Of a DNA stretch of 64,000 nt, positions 10,519 to 22,256 are shown in pieces (positions within the stretch are counted from its first letter, which is position 1; each line of letters begins with the position of its first letter). Under the pieces are notes generated by a model, which worked only from the letters and a program-made list of their open reading frames with translations, was not told the DNA's origin and searched no databases. The translations under genes and the position numbers were made by a program. The DNA lies in the NCBI RefSeq assembly GCF_017654505.1, contig NC_054540.1:37099554-37163553 (forward strand), written 5' to 3'. Source of the stretch: Polyodon spathula. Taxonomy: Eukaryota > Chordata > Actinopteri > Acipenseriformes > Polyodontidae.

Positions 10519-11449
10519 CGGTGCATGATAGTGATATAAAATGTTATATATCGTTACATATCGTTGCCCACTGCTACTTAAAATCAGGCATTTCCATCAA
10601 GATCAGCCCCAGTTAGGATTGCAAGCTGGGCAGCAAAACTAGAGCTCTCCAACTTACACTGACGGTGGAAATTCCCGCAACAGGCGGTTTTTAAGTCTCT
10701 GACCGCAGAAAAAAAATGATGTAGGCTGAACACGATGGCTGTGAATATATTATACTGTCCGGGAAATGCTGGAGGTTAAAGAACAAATTGCAGGTGGAAC
10801 TGGCGGCAGCCCCAGTTTGATATTGCAATGAGATTTTGGGTTACAGGCTGGTTTTATGCTGCAGCTGGAACTACAGTGCATCGAAATACAGCTTTTACAA
10901 ACCATTCTTAGAAGTAGAATAAAGATGCCAGTTTTAAGGAAAGGCTGGGTAATATCAGCCAATGTCAGAACAAAGCAAGGTCAGGCGGATATGATTGCTT
11001 CCCGCTGGTCCTCTGTCATTGTATTGAAGCTGCCTGAGAGAGCTGACCTCACTACCCAGGGAAAGCTTTTCTCAGGTTCAGCCCAGGGTTAGTGTTTCTG
11101 CTGTCTAAAGAACAGGGTTGAAAGGAAACATGCAATGTGTGGCAAAATACTACTACGTAATCCTGCAATGAAACATGGACAATAACTACTGAGTTCACCT
11201 GCTGGACCACAGTGCAGTAGGCTCTCTCTAATCCAAAACCTGTTAGCCTGGACTGACCTATAATCTGAACCACTCTACCAGAATGAAATGCATGCTGATA
11301 GCAGCTGTATAAACTCCAGTTCCACACAGGTGAATTGCAATTGTACTGCAACAGTCACCTTTATGTACTGTATAGTACTGTGCAGGTCATCAGTTAAACA
11401 AAAAATGGGTAACAGCATATTAAAATTACACAAATATACACAGCTTTTT
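10519..11449. other. no recognised feature
   Basis: Mixed-composition sequence without a plausible gene or clear repeat boundaries. Confidence 0.5.
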
Positions 11450-11795
11450 TATTTTCTTTTTAATTTTGAGCGCTCTATTATTTCCCCCAGTTTTTCTCCA
11501 GATTCTAGAATCTCTAATTCCATTCCCTCACCCAGACACACCCAGGAGCTCGACAGGGGATGCTGGCAAGCCACTGGGTCCTGGAGGACAAAAGCCAGCC
11601 TTGCAGGTATCTGCCAGAGCTCACAGGGCAAGTGGCCAGTAGGGGTCTGCTGTTGAGGTGACTCAGTCCTCTGCCAATGCAACACTCCCTTTAGAATCCC
11701 CAGCAAAGATCATCAACCTGGCACAGCCAGGATGCAAACTTGCAATCCCCTGACTGCATGACTCAACCAGCCCTTACTAGGGAAGCAACTTTGGG
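11450..11795 (-). repeat. possible tRNA-derived SINE
   Basis: Read on the minus strand, it starts near 11790 with a tRNA-like stretch. TAGTAAGGGCTGGTTGAG could hold an A box, and GATTGCAAGTTTGCATCC resembles a B box. About 250 bp of GC-richer body and an A-rich tail (AAATTAAAAAGAAAATAAAA) follow. No clear target duplication was found, so the call is tentative. Open frames on both strands here appear incidental. Confidence 0.4.
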
Positions 11796-12093
11796 GAATT
11801 CACACTCTTATTTTTATGTTAACCAGCACAGGCGAATCTCAATAATACAGGGACTATTAATACAAAAGCAGAATTTTTACAAAAGCTGCCACTTATTCAC
11901 TTCTTTCTTCCCTTATAAAAGTTTACCACAGTACATTTGTATAGTAATGTGGCAGTTTTCCCATGCTGTTCCCATACTATTCATATAGCACAGTTTACCT
12001 CGGTTTGCCATGTTTTTCAATTTGCTTTGTCATACCTCCCTGGGCTTTACATTGCTTACCTAGGCTTTACCATGCTTTTACTATACTAATTAC

Positions 12094-13040
12094 TAAGGCT
12101 GAGGCAATGCATCGATTTTGTGTAAAGAGTTTAAGCAAAGGAACGTTTTCATTTTTTATTAAATTTGAAATCTACAATTCTTTTTTGCATAAAGCCCAGA
12201 GGTTGAGTTGAGCTCACCTTCTCCCCCTGCATCCCCCGTGAGTGTTTACTGATGGAACTGCATCTGTGTAGGAGTCCTCAAAGTAACAGCAAGCTAAGAG
12301 CATTGTGCTAGAATTACAAATACTGTATTGATCGAGCTACAAATACAATGTAAGAAAGTAAAGAAAGTAATGTTTGGATACTCCGGGAACACAACTAATC
12401 TGCTTGACCATTTAATGAGATGGCACTCTACACAACTTCAAGCAAAATAATTCATCTCAACTACCCCGGAGTAAAAATGAAGAAAAACAACCAAGATCGT
12501 TCCCAAAGTTGTTTCTTTGGTCAGAAGTATTAAGCATCCCGGCAACGTCAGTCCCTAGTGAGCAGGTATTCAGTAATGCTGTGCCGATTGTAAGCAAGTG
12601 CCAGTCATCGTTTAAATGAAAACAAAATGTGGACACTATCATGTACACAAATTCAAACATAAGCCATGGGCAACACTCTTGTTACTAAACTGCTGTGGAC
12701 AGTGATAACCTTTTTAATTTTTTTTTTTCTCTCTTGATTGGTTGTTACTCTGACTGACCTTGTTATGAATTTAAACAACTTTTTCTGGGGGGAGGGGGGA
12801 TTTTGGTTTGACCCCCAACTGGTACAAATCAAATAAGGTACTATATGCATAAACAGATGTAATCAATTTTAATAAGAATAATATTTATTAAAGCGTTACT
12901 TGCAATGTTACACAGTAATCCACAGCTTCCGTATTACTGTGGGGCTTTTTTACCCTTTCATAATGTCGATAAATCGATGCATCTGCTTTTTTAGAGAATG
13001 ATATATCGAAAGTGAAAAATTAGGCATTGCCCCAGCCTTA
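12094..13040 (+). mobile_element. hAT transposon relic (internally deleted)
   Basis: Terminal inverted repeats are TAAGGCTGAGGCAATGC (12094) and its near-complement GCATTGCCCCAGCCTTA (13024-13040). Target duplications are CTAATTAC (12086-12093) and TTAATTAC (13041-13048), seven of eight bases matching, the size expected for hAT. Subterminal palindromic words ATGCATCGAT occur near both ends (12108 and 12967). A transposase C-terminus remnant lies inside. At 947 bp it is too short for an autonomous hAT, so it was mobilised in trans or has lost its middle. Confidence 0.9.
12527..12660 (+). pseudogene. hAT transposase C-terminal dimerisation remnant
   Basis: The frame reads VLSIPATSVPSEQVFSNA, the hallmark of the hAT dimerisation domain (consensus around IPATSxPSERxFSxAG), followed by VDTIMYTNSN, which matches the helix that normally ends the protein. 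A stop (TGA) interrupts it near 12616. The catalytic core and BED zinc finger are absent. It lies in the sense direction of the element. Confidence 0.88.
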
Positions 13041-13084
13041 TTAATTACACTTTGCTATGCTTTTACAATGGGAAACCTTTATAA

Positions 13085-14780
13085 TGTTTGCTCCGGCTAC
13101 ACTTTCTATACATTTGTCTTAGGTTACAGCAGTTTTTTTGGTTGTTTTTTTAAAGCAGCTCATGTTATAGAAGACATACATGTTCAGTTATAAAAGCAAA
13201 TATATCTGGTACCAGATAGTACATTATACATTTGGCCTCTCTATCCCAGTCCGTTAAAAAACAAAGGCGGTAATCATAACCTCGTTATACAAAGTGGATG
13301 CATTATAGCCCACTGTATTAGCCTCTGTGATTATGGTGTTTGAAGAAAGCACTTCAACAATTAAAGAACTCACAAGAAAAGGATTCTACAAAATGCCCAG
13401 GCTAAGTGATGCCTTGTATGCACTACAAGCCAGTACATTATTCCTCTGTATGACAATGCAACAGCGAATTATTACAAATGCCAGCCATCTGCAGTACAAT
13501 GGACCTCTTTAATCAAACCATTAGTTACTCTGCTTTGTATTTAATAGCAGATTTGATTCTCTACACAGCTTTGACACACCAGACTTTATAAACAAGCTTG
13601 CTGAATAAATGAATGTACTTGCAGGATGCTATTTTATAACATGTAAAAGAGAGTCAGAATTGCTGTGCTTTCTGAGATAGAGGCTGAGGTTTAAAATTAA
13701 TTATTGTGTCGTTATCCTTACTGTGACTAAAGGCATGCCAAATGCATCTTCTGGAAACAATACTAAACTGCCACTGTGAAGAGGACAGCTATTCTAAAGA
13801 GATTGGATGTATTTTTGTATTGTAAGAACATTTTCCGAAAACCAGCAATGTTTATAGCATTAATTATCTAAATAATCCAAGCAGCTGATTAGTCACATTA
13901 GTGATGCAGCAGCACTGTGGAATGTAGTGTGTGTGGTACTACACTGCAGGCACACATTGGCTATTGATTGGTCTACAAAACTGTTATGAGTAAAATGACA
14001 AGGATGCACAACATCACTAAATGTATGTTCAAGTACAGTATAGGTTCCTATTCTACCCCTACAGGGAGTAGCTCAAGTGCCCTTTATTGAATCAAGCACT
14101 TCAAGGATGCCATCGGGTCTTTCACTGATGGAAAAGCAGCCTGTTTTAATGATCATGTTTTTAATGGAGAGTGGAAAGTCATGTTAATGGAGTGAGTTTG
14201 TGATTTTATCAGATTTGCTCCATTGTTTGGATCTGTATCCCTTAAAGTACAGCTTTTCCAGTAAACTAACAGAGATGAAACTGTTAGCTAGGACTGTTCA
14301 GCAAAGCACATAAAGAACACATAAATAAAAAGACATAGGTAGCTGCACTGCCCTCTCGTGGGTGGGTATCAGTATCACAAATAACTAATGACTGATTAAT
14401 AATTAAAAAAGCAGGAGCTATTAGTACCTGCCATTTGATCAGAAAGACATTAATGCTGCAGTGGCATCTATTATAGATGGTTCAGGAGGCTATTGAAACA
14501 GTGTTCCCAGAAGGCATCCCAGATATTGCAAACCAAAGGGAAAATAAAAACCCACTTAGTTAGAAGAGGTATTTTACATTAACAGGGATCACTGTACTTG
14601 TGCATGGGAAGGCTTTTTTATCTTGTTATTTAAACTGTGTTTTACCACTTTAAATGGTAAACTGTAATATTTATTGCGTCCACAAGGGGAAGAATGTTGC
14701 AGGTTAGAGGTTAGTGGTACTGGTGTACTTAAGAGTTCAGACATGATTTGGAGAGCTCTATTGAGGTCACATGTGTGCTT
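13085..14780. other. no recognised feature
   Basis: AT-rich intron/intergenic-like sequence with short T- and A-runs. No coding signal stands out. Confidence 0.5.
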
Positions 14781-16252
14781 TGCTGTAAAGTAAGAATGCT
14801 TTCAAAAATAGACATGTTAATAGTTTATATTTCTCAATTAACTAAATGCAAAGTGAGTGAACAGAAGAAAAATCTACATCAAATCAATATTTGTTGTGAC
14901 CACCCTTTGCCTTCAAAAAAGCATCAACTCTTCTAGGTACACTTGCACACAGTTTTTGAAGGAACTCGGCAGGTACGTTGGTAGGTTGGCTGGCTTCATG
15001 TAATCCCAGAGAGACTCGATGATGTTGAGATCAGGGCTCTGTGGGGACCATACCATCACTCCCAGGACTCCTTGTTCTTCTTTACGCTGAAGATAGTTCT
15101 TAATGACATTCGCTGTATGTTTGGGGTCGTGGTCATGCTGCAGAATAAATTTGGGGCCAATCAGATGCCTCCCTGATGGTATTGCATAATGGACAAGTAT
15201 CTGCCTGTACTTCTCAGCAGTGAGGAGACCATTAATTCTGACCAAATCCCCAACTCCATTTGCAGAAATGCAGCCCCAAACTTGCTAGGAACCTCCACCA
15301 TGCTTCACTGTTGCTTGCAGACACTCATTCGTGTACTGCTCTCCAACCCTTCGGTGAACAAACTGCCTTCTGCTACAGCCAAATATTTCAAATTTTGACT
15401 CATCATTCCAGAGTACCTGCTGCCATTTTTCTGCACCCCAGTCCCTGTGTTTTCATGCATAGTTGAGTCGCTTGGCCTTGTTTCCACATCGGAGGTATGG
15501 CTTTTTGGCCGCAAGTCTTCCATGAAGGCCACTTCTGACCAGACTTCTCCGGACAGTAGATGGGTGTACCAGGGTCCCACTGTTTCCTGCCAATTCTGAG
15601 CTGATGGCACTGCTGGACATCTTCCGATTGCGAAGGGAAGTAAGCATGTCTTTCATCTGCTGCAGTAAGTTTCCTTGGCCGACCACTGCGTCTACGGTCC
15701 TCAACGTTGCCCATTTCTTTGTGCTTCTTCAAAAGAGCATGGACAGCACATCTGGAAACCCCTGTCTACCTTGAAATTTCTGCCTGGGAGAGACCTTGCT
15801 GATGCAGTATAACTACCTTGTGTCTTGTTGCTGTGCTCAGTCTTGCCATGGTGTATGACTTTTGACAGTAAACTGTCTTCAGCAACCTCACCTTGTTAGC
15901 CGAGTTTTATTCCTCCTACACAGCTGTTTCTGTTTCAGTTAATGATTGTGTTTCAACCTACATATTGAATTATATGATCATTTGCACCTGTTTGGTGTAA
16001 TTGTTTAATCATACACCTGACTATATGCCTACAAAATCCCTGACTTTGTGCACGTGTACCTAGAAGAATTGATGCTGTTTTGAAGGCAAAGGGTGGTCAC
16101 ACCAAATATTGATTTGATGTAGATTTTTCTTCTGTTCACTCACTTTGCATTTAGTGAATTGATAAATATAAACTATTAACACGTCTATTTTTCAAAGCAT
16201 TCTTACTTTACAGCATTTTTTCACACCTGCTTAAAACTTTTGCACAGTACAG
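14781..16252 (-). mobile_element. Tc1-like DNA transposon, copy 2 (truncated end)
   Basis: The same family as the element at 7131-8670, inverted. The left edge in window coordinates starts at TGCTGTAAAGTAAGAATGC, so the outer 35 or so bases of that terminal repeat are lost. The other end is complete (CTTTTGCACAGTACAG at 16252) and joins the same LTR-like repeat as copy 1. The long inverted-repeat design is retained: 16020-16250 includes the extra copy of the transposase tail. Confidence 0.95.
14884..15849 (-). pseudogene. Tc1 transposase, copy 2 (inactivated)
   Basis: It starts at the ATG whose complement is at 15847-15849 (MARLSTATRHKV) and ends at the TGA at 14884. Readable parts are the SGRPRKLTAADERH linker, NGLLTAEKYRQILVHYAIP, LQHDHDPKHTANVIKNYLQR (retained here but deleted in copy 1) and SPDLNIIESLWDYMK. 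Lesions differ from copy 1: a stop near EISR, a frameshift after ADERH where about five bases are missing, and a deletion of about 85 bases between DYMK and the PAEF region, replaced by a short CAGCCAACCTACC-like stretch. Independent lesions show the two copies decayed separately after duplication. Confidence 0.95.
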
Positions 16253-17056
16253 GGAGATTTGTACTGACTGTCTGGCGCATGCGTGGTACTGCAGGACGAT
16301 GGCGGAATCCCCGTAAGATCCACCTGTCAGTCATGGCGATGACAGAGAAAGGTGGGGAGGGCTTTCCCTCTCTCTGAGTGGCTGCGTCGGGCCTTGGGGG
16401 GATTGCTAGGCTCATAAGTACTGCACTTGGTTGTGCATTCAGGTGGCCGTGATTGAGAATCCACAGAGACGCCAACGGAGAAAGCCGGTGTAAACACAGA
16501 CCAGGCTGGAAAGGCAGTGGTTGGAACGAGAGACCAAAATCAGGCAAACACGGCTGAGGAAGACAGCCAGCCTTAGCTAAACCGATTATTAAATATATGG
16601 CTGTGTACCCAAGAGGACGTGTGTCATGATAGGGGAACTTTGGCTACCCCAGTGTATAGTGCACAGCGAAGCACAGGACGGAGACCCGAGCTGACCGGCG
16701 TAGCTGCAGTGGGGGTACTGTGTAAGCAGCACTTTTGCTTTGTAGTTTTATTACTGTGTTTTATTTTCCCTTCTTCTTTCGCCTTTGGTTTTCATTATTC
16801 TTTTGAGCACCTGTGAGTGCGGAAGCAACGGACTGTACCGTTATTGGTATTACGGTGGACCTGATTACCATTGTCGGTACTCAGGCCACAGACAACAACG
16901 CCCTTTGCAGAATAAAATAAATCCTTGCAGAAAGAAAAAAAATTAACAAATAAAACTGGGCACCTGTGCGCTGTTTACAAATACACTTCTGTTTCCCGTT
17001 TCAGTGAATACCCACACCCTTCCATAGGGTCCCAAACGTTTTTCCAACTGTCTGGC
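16253..17056 (+). repeat. LTR-like repeat joined to Tc1, copy 2
   Basis: Inverted partner of 6323-7130. It holds ATTACCATTGTCGGTAC (16865-16880), AATAAAATAAATCC near 16911 and CCACACCCTTCCATAGGG near 17013-17030. The two ends show ACTGTCTGGC at 16266-16275 and again at 17047-17056. That could be a 10-bp target duplication or a coincidence. No protein genes are present. Confidence 0.6.
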
Positions 17057-19079
17057 ATAACAAGCAGCCTTAGCTGCTAATTCCATCGGTGTCTGCACTA
17101 TGTTCTTAGCACTTAAGTGATTTAAAACAAAAGGCAGCAGAGTGAGGGAGATTAGTTAGGGAAGAGGAGGTAGGTGGAGATAAAATGCAAGAGGAAAGAT
17201 GATTGACCACTAGCAGCAATATATAAAAAATATGTTAAGGCTGTACAACACATTACAGGAAGAAAATCTAAATTTTCATTTAGATTTCATAAACATATAA
17301 TCATAAAAATTGGGAATGGAACCTTTCCGTAATTCAAAGGGCGTGGCGAGGCTCTGCTAAACCTATTGGCTACCCAATACTATACAGAGCAAGCCCAACT
17401 GTTCTTCAAGTTTTTCTCCCCAGCTCCTCACCGCCTCCTTTGCAGCTGTATCTCCCTTCTGTGGGTCAGTGGTGCTCCAGCAGTTAATAGGATACCTTTT
17501 TCACAAAAGGCACCAGATGTGTGTGTTTTTATGTTTTTGTTTTGATTTTTTAAACATTGGAATCAGGTGTGCTGTTCTATGCATGGAAGGACACATCTAC
17601 ACAGGATAAGATGTACTGGAATGTTGCCAAATACTTCACTGTGATTGGTTGATTTCTAATATGTGATTCATAATGCAGTATTCAAGCACTGCCTGATTAA
17701 AGAAGGAGGGTAACCGTCATACTAATAAGTGGATCTCCAAGACTTACTATACATAATCCCTTCCCAATCAAATCCAGCTTTATCCTCAATTAGTCACTTA
17801 CTAAGACCTGCAGCAACTACACTAATCTGGGAGGCTGGCTTTTCATTTTACAGTCACTGTAAACATTCCTTGAACTCTGTGTTATTTATCGTACATTCAA
17901 ACAGTAAACAGTAATGTGCCCCAGACACAACACAGTTTGTGAGCCACAAGACCTTCTCAAGATGGCTGGCGCAAGTAGCACTCCACACCCAACATGGTTC
18001 AAGAGTCGCAAGACCTTCACAACATGGCTGCAAGCAAAGCTGGCATGTGAACCACAAACACTATTACACTATTATCCTTTAAGACATAGCAATGTAAATT
18101 AAACACCCACTGTATCAATAATACAGTAACATGTGCACAGTGTAAGATGTTTTTCATATTCAATAGTTATTTCCATTTTTTTCATGCACATATGGATGTT
18201 CATATATATATGGTAATTTGTTGGTAACAGCAACAGCATGCAACGATCAGTCACAGGATTTTATTACAGCGTTCTACAGCATTGTTGGGATAAACACAGA
18301 TAGGTGGCTGAAGCAATCTGGGGCAATTCCCTAGTGTTGTACAATGCTCCAATAAAATCCAGTGATTCCCCAACAGTGTACACTTACTTTTAAAAAACCT
18401 GTCCACATTTACACATTTAAACAAAATCTTCGGAAACAATGAGACATATCAATAGGCATAGTTATTTTAGAAGGGAGTTCCCTTCTAAAATAACCCAGCG
18501 TTCCACAGTTCAGATCCTTTTCAAGACTGTTCACTTATCCTACTTCACTTTTTTCAGTTAAAAATAATATATACAAAAGTTTTTTTCAACTCCTTCAAAT
18601 AATTGTACTTTAGCACATGTAGATATCTAACCCCTTGATGTATGCATGCTGGTCATTCCCACTTTTGGATTGTCAGTGCATTTACATGAAATGAAAAGCT
18701 GCTAAATAAAATGTAAAACAAATCGCTGCTTTCAGAAAACAAACTTGAAAGTCAGCGTAGACAAAAAGTATTCCTGTCGGTTTTGTAGCCAAGTTAAATC
18801 AGTACTACAGGTATGATCTAGCACAGCCACCTTGCTTCAAACAACCTGCTGCTTACTTTTTAAATGCAGTTAGAAGTTGGAGTGCCACTTCCCTGGAATC
18901 AGTAACTCAACTTCTGTGAACTGAGCTATAATCGAACAACTGCACTTCGTTAAATCTTTCTTTCTGTCACCAGTCTGGATAGCTTTGCGTCACAGACTGC
19001 TTTCTAACCCTGCAGTATCTTTGTGTTTTTCTCCTGCTCTTTGCAGCAAAAAAAAAATAAAATATGACGCATGATTTCT
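17057..19079. other. no recognised gene
   Basis: Ordinary AT-rich sequence containing one perfect palindrome (18461-18494). A GC-richer stretch at 19080-19260 follows and is treated with the DIRS-like relic. Confidence 0.5.
18461..18494. repeat. perfect 16-bp-arm palindrome
   Basis: GTTATTTTAGAAGGGA is followed after two bases (GT) by its exact reverse complement TCCCTTCTAAAATAAC. No related copy was noticed in the window, and the flanks are not repetitive. Confidence 0.9.
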
Positions 19080-20165
19080 TACACTAGGGCCCGGCTCTGC
19101 TGTGTCCTGCTGTTGAATCAAGTCTGCCGGTTTTCTCGGCCCGCCCGCTCGGTGTATTTGGCCTAAAAAAAAACTAAAAAAAAGCTAGGGCCTCCCCCAC
19201 AAGGTCGTTGTACACCTACAAATGGACGTGTTTTCAAGATTGGTGTCTGACATAGGGTCACGGCCCTATCTCTTGCCCTATAGCAACTATTCTGCAATTC
19301 CTGCAGGAACTGCTGTACGTGTACCTGGAGTAGAGTCTAGACAATGTACTGGAGGCTCTCACTAAGGCCCCGTTTGAGCCTATACATTCCATAGATTTGA
19401 AATATCTCTCTATGAAGACAGCCTTTCTGTTAGCCATCTCCTCCGCCAAGTATGTGTGTCTGGGACTACGGAAACAGGGTATCTTTATGCATGAACCCTG
19501 CTTTCCATTTGAATCAGTCAGTGGAGCTAGAGGCTTTCCATCCCCCCCCTTTTTCTTTGGAGGAGAATCAAAGACTAAACTCCCACTGCCCGGTTTGGGC
19601 ATTGAGATGTTATGTTGACAGGACGAGAGCTCTGTGTCAGTCTGACTAGCTCTTCGCCTGTCATTGTATAATGATCTTGGGTCAGGCCCTCTCAAAGCAG
19701 AGGCTGTCTAACTGAATAGTGGACACAGTTTTGACTGCATATACTAATGCTGGCCTACCCCTACCAGGACGGGTAGCCGCGCACCCTACCAGAGGAGTGG
19801 CTACATCATGGGCCCTCTTTAGAGGTGCTTCATTGATTGATATCTGTACTGCGGCTATCTGGGCTACCCCGCATACTTTCACCAGGTTCTACCGACTTAA
19901 TGTGGCAGACCCCTCTGTGCCTTTATTAGGCACAAGGGTCCTTGATGTTGCATCGGTTGCCTTTGTGGATTTGATGCAACAGAGGAAGCGAGCTCCGTGG
20001 AGTGCCTATTTATTCCTTCGGAAGGCGGGACCGAGGACGTCACTCCCCTGAGGGGCCTATTGGCAGCTCTGATATCAAATGCTCAGTGAATACCTGACCA
20101 AAAGTATTGTTGGTGGTCGTCTTCTCTTTCAGAGAACCTGAGTTACATCCGTAACCTAATGTTTT
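19080..20165 (+). mobile_element. DIRS-like retrotransposon 3' relic
   Basis: A GC-richer island in AT-rich DNA. It holds a broken tyrosine recombinase frame and a non-coding tail after 20051 ending TCTTTCAGAGAACC and GAGTTACATCCGTAACC. From memory this resembles the terminal region of DIRS elements in fish. The reverse transcriptase and RNase H part is absent. The 5' boundary is unclear; 19080-19290 is assigned by composition only. Confidence 0.75.
19300..20051 (+). pseudogene. DIRS-type tyrosine recombinase remnant
   Basis: An upstream piece reads VLEALTKAPFEPIHSIDLKY then LSMKTAFLLAISSAK (about 19340-19450), matching the conserved helix region that begins the catalytic domain. Stops and frame changes follow through VWALRCYVDRTRAL. 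The C-terminal part is clean: H782-x-x-R (AAHPTRGVATSWAL, His at 19782, Arg at 19791) and a catalytic Tyr at about 19890 in HTFTRFYRLNV. It then stops at 20051. These enzymes integrate circular DNA copies by site-specific recombination and leave no target duplication. The middle is frameshifted, so the enzyme is dead. Confidence 0.88.
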
Positions 20166-20984
20166 CTTTCTTTTCACTGGTACTAATAAAATTAATTTCT
20201 GGATGGGACAAACAACATGACAATGAATGTGCTGCATATGTGGCCTTTATTAAAGAATGCCAGATGCCCTTGGGTAACCTTGGGAGCTTTGGGACTGCTT
20301 CTAAATGATTTCCACATCTGTAACTTGGCAAAGCTTTGCCTTACATTTCCAATCAATTCAGTGAATGCAGAAGGTGCAGTCTCAATGTATGGGCAAGTCT
20401 TCACACCACAGACAGAGAACATCAGCAGCAACTGAAGGGGGATGTTGATTGCCTTTAACAAATGACAGCACTACGTTTCAGTAAGGAAGCAAATACCACT
20501 ATTTTTAGTGCTCTGAAATATTATCTACTTAGGTTTATTTAATATTTAAACAGGTCCACGAAATGTCAGCAAAATTTTATTCCATAACCTACACAGGAAA
20601 AATATGAAAATTCTCTGTGACTTAAGTAGGCCCCAATCTATGATTGCTATTTTGCGGTGTGGAGTGGTTTTGTATTTTGTTGTCTGCTGTTGCCATTTTG
20701 TTGCTCACTGCTGACTCACATGGTCTTGCTCTAATCATATCCTTTAAATAAAACCAAAAGGCAATTACTCTCAAGCGTTTCGATGATGCAGTCTTCATTT
20801 CCTGTTAATTTCCACTTAGGGTATAGAACACAAGATTACCCAAACTTAATGCTTGTTCCTCTGCTTCTTTCTCCTTGATTTCTGGTGTTTCACACAATAC
20901 ACGCTTCAATGTATACTATAGCCTAAAAATATAGTAACACTGAAAGACAAAATCAGGAATACACTGGAGACAAGAAGCAGCCCA
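20166..20984. other. no recognised feature
   Basis: AT-rich sequence without a coding signal. Confidence 0.5.
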
Positions 20985-21234
20985 ACAATATAAGAACAGA
21001 AAAAAGTTCCAAACATGAGCAGGTCATTCGACTCATCTAGTAGCTGATTGCTTTCAAAACGTTGTCAAGTTGGGTCTGCAAGGATCCCAGTGATTCAGCA
21101 TCAACGACAGGACTAGGTAGCCCATTCCATACCCTTACCACTCTGAGGAAGAAGTGTCTCTTACCCTCCACGTTATTTCCAGCTATGTTCAAAGCAAACT
21201 GGATACACAATGGCAACAGATCAATGGTACTCAA
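20985..21234 (-). pseudogene. LINE (CR1/L2-type) ORF2 C-terminal fragment
   Basis: The minus-strand frame includes GKRHFFLRVVRVWNGLP and then DAESLGSLQTQLDNVLK, ending at a stop near 21037. This RHFFxxRVVxxWNxLP pattern is the well-known last segment of ORF2 in jockey-group LINEs. The 3' flank (20985-21010) contains TTCTTATATTGTTG, perhaps a decayed 3' simple-repeat tail. Only the 3' end is present, as expected from incomplete reverse transcription. Confidence 0.75.
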
Positions 21235-22256
21235 TTTCAGTCTCTATTACAGTCCGGAACCTTTTCCACACAGATCCTTACTTTTTTTTATTTAACCCTA
21301 GCAAGAACAAGGTCACAATCGAATGAACTGACAAACCTCCAAGGGAAGACCACTGCACTGGATACAGTAAGTACCTCAACCTCACCTTTGGCCAACTTTG
21401 CTATCTTGTGGCTTCAGTATTTGAGTGTATGGCAGGATCCCAATTTACAATGATAAATGTTATCAAAAGCACACTGAAAATTGGGAGAACTTTCAGTCCT
21501 TTGCAGTACGTAATAAATATGAATTCTGTCCATAAAAAACAATGTTGATGTTGTTTATATTCAGCCTGTCAGTTCCAACTAGAAGAATTGAAGGCTTTAT
21601 CTCATTTTGCCTGCAGGTTAGTTTTTCCAAGCGAATTTAGATCATACATCAATCCAATATGTTAATGAAACTTAATTGGATGTCACTGCTGGACAGATGG
21701 CTCGGTCATCTTATAACAGTAAGTTATAATTGTCTGCCAGGGGATATTCTGCAAGGTCTGTGCCCGAATATTCTCTCAGGTTTACTCCAGTAACTCTGCT
21801 GTAAGAGCAGCTGCAGCAGGGACTTGTTTGGACAGTATACTGGAATTCTCTACCAGTGTTAGACATTTTAAACATAATGTATTAGAAATGTTAAGTCCAT
21901 TTTCTAAATTGGATTAAATACAATAATGATAATAAATGTTTTTAATCACTGTGGGGTCAATTTTAATGATATAAACAGTGGCTGGTCTGAATAGCTCTGC
22001 TCTTCACATCTGTATTAATCCCCCTGGGTTGACTCACTTATTAACATGGATACGTACAATACATTTACAGCACCATGACACCCACAAAAAAACAGGTTGT
22101 TAGATGCTGATATTAAAAGACATTGTGTTTTAGATCAGGGCTGCCCAACTGTTTTGCCTAGAAGAGTCATACCAATTACTAGAGACTTCTTATAGAGTCA
22201 TACAAAAAATAAACAAAAAGTTTAGTTTTGTAAAAAGCTGATTTTACAAAAGCAAC
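21235..22256. other. no recognised feature
   Basis: AT-rich, without a gene or clear repeat termini. Confidence 0.5.

Larger units (their letters stand above)
11911..13084 (+). repeat. TTATAAAAGTTTACC MITE, split by a hAT insertion
   Basis: The left part (11911-12093) opens with CCTTATAAAAGTTTACCACA and contains the family words CTTTACATTGC and CTTTACCATGC. The right part (13041-13084) resumes with ACACTTTGCTATGC and ends AAACCTTTATAATG, a diverged complement of the left end. Between them sits a 947-bp hAT element flanked by a duplicated target octamer, so the MITE is older than the hAT. Confidence 0.8.

Noticed and set aside
11449..11706. 85-codon minus frame beginning MLGILKGVLHW
   Set aside because: Coincides with a probable SINE body, and no family is recognised.
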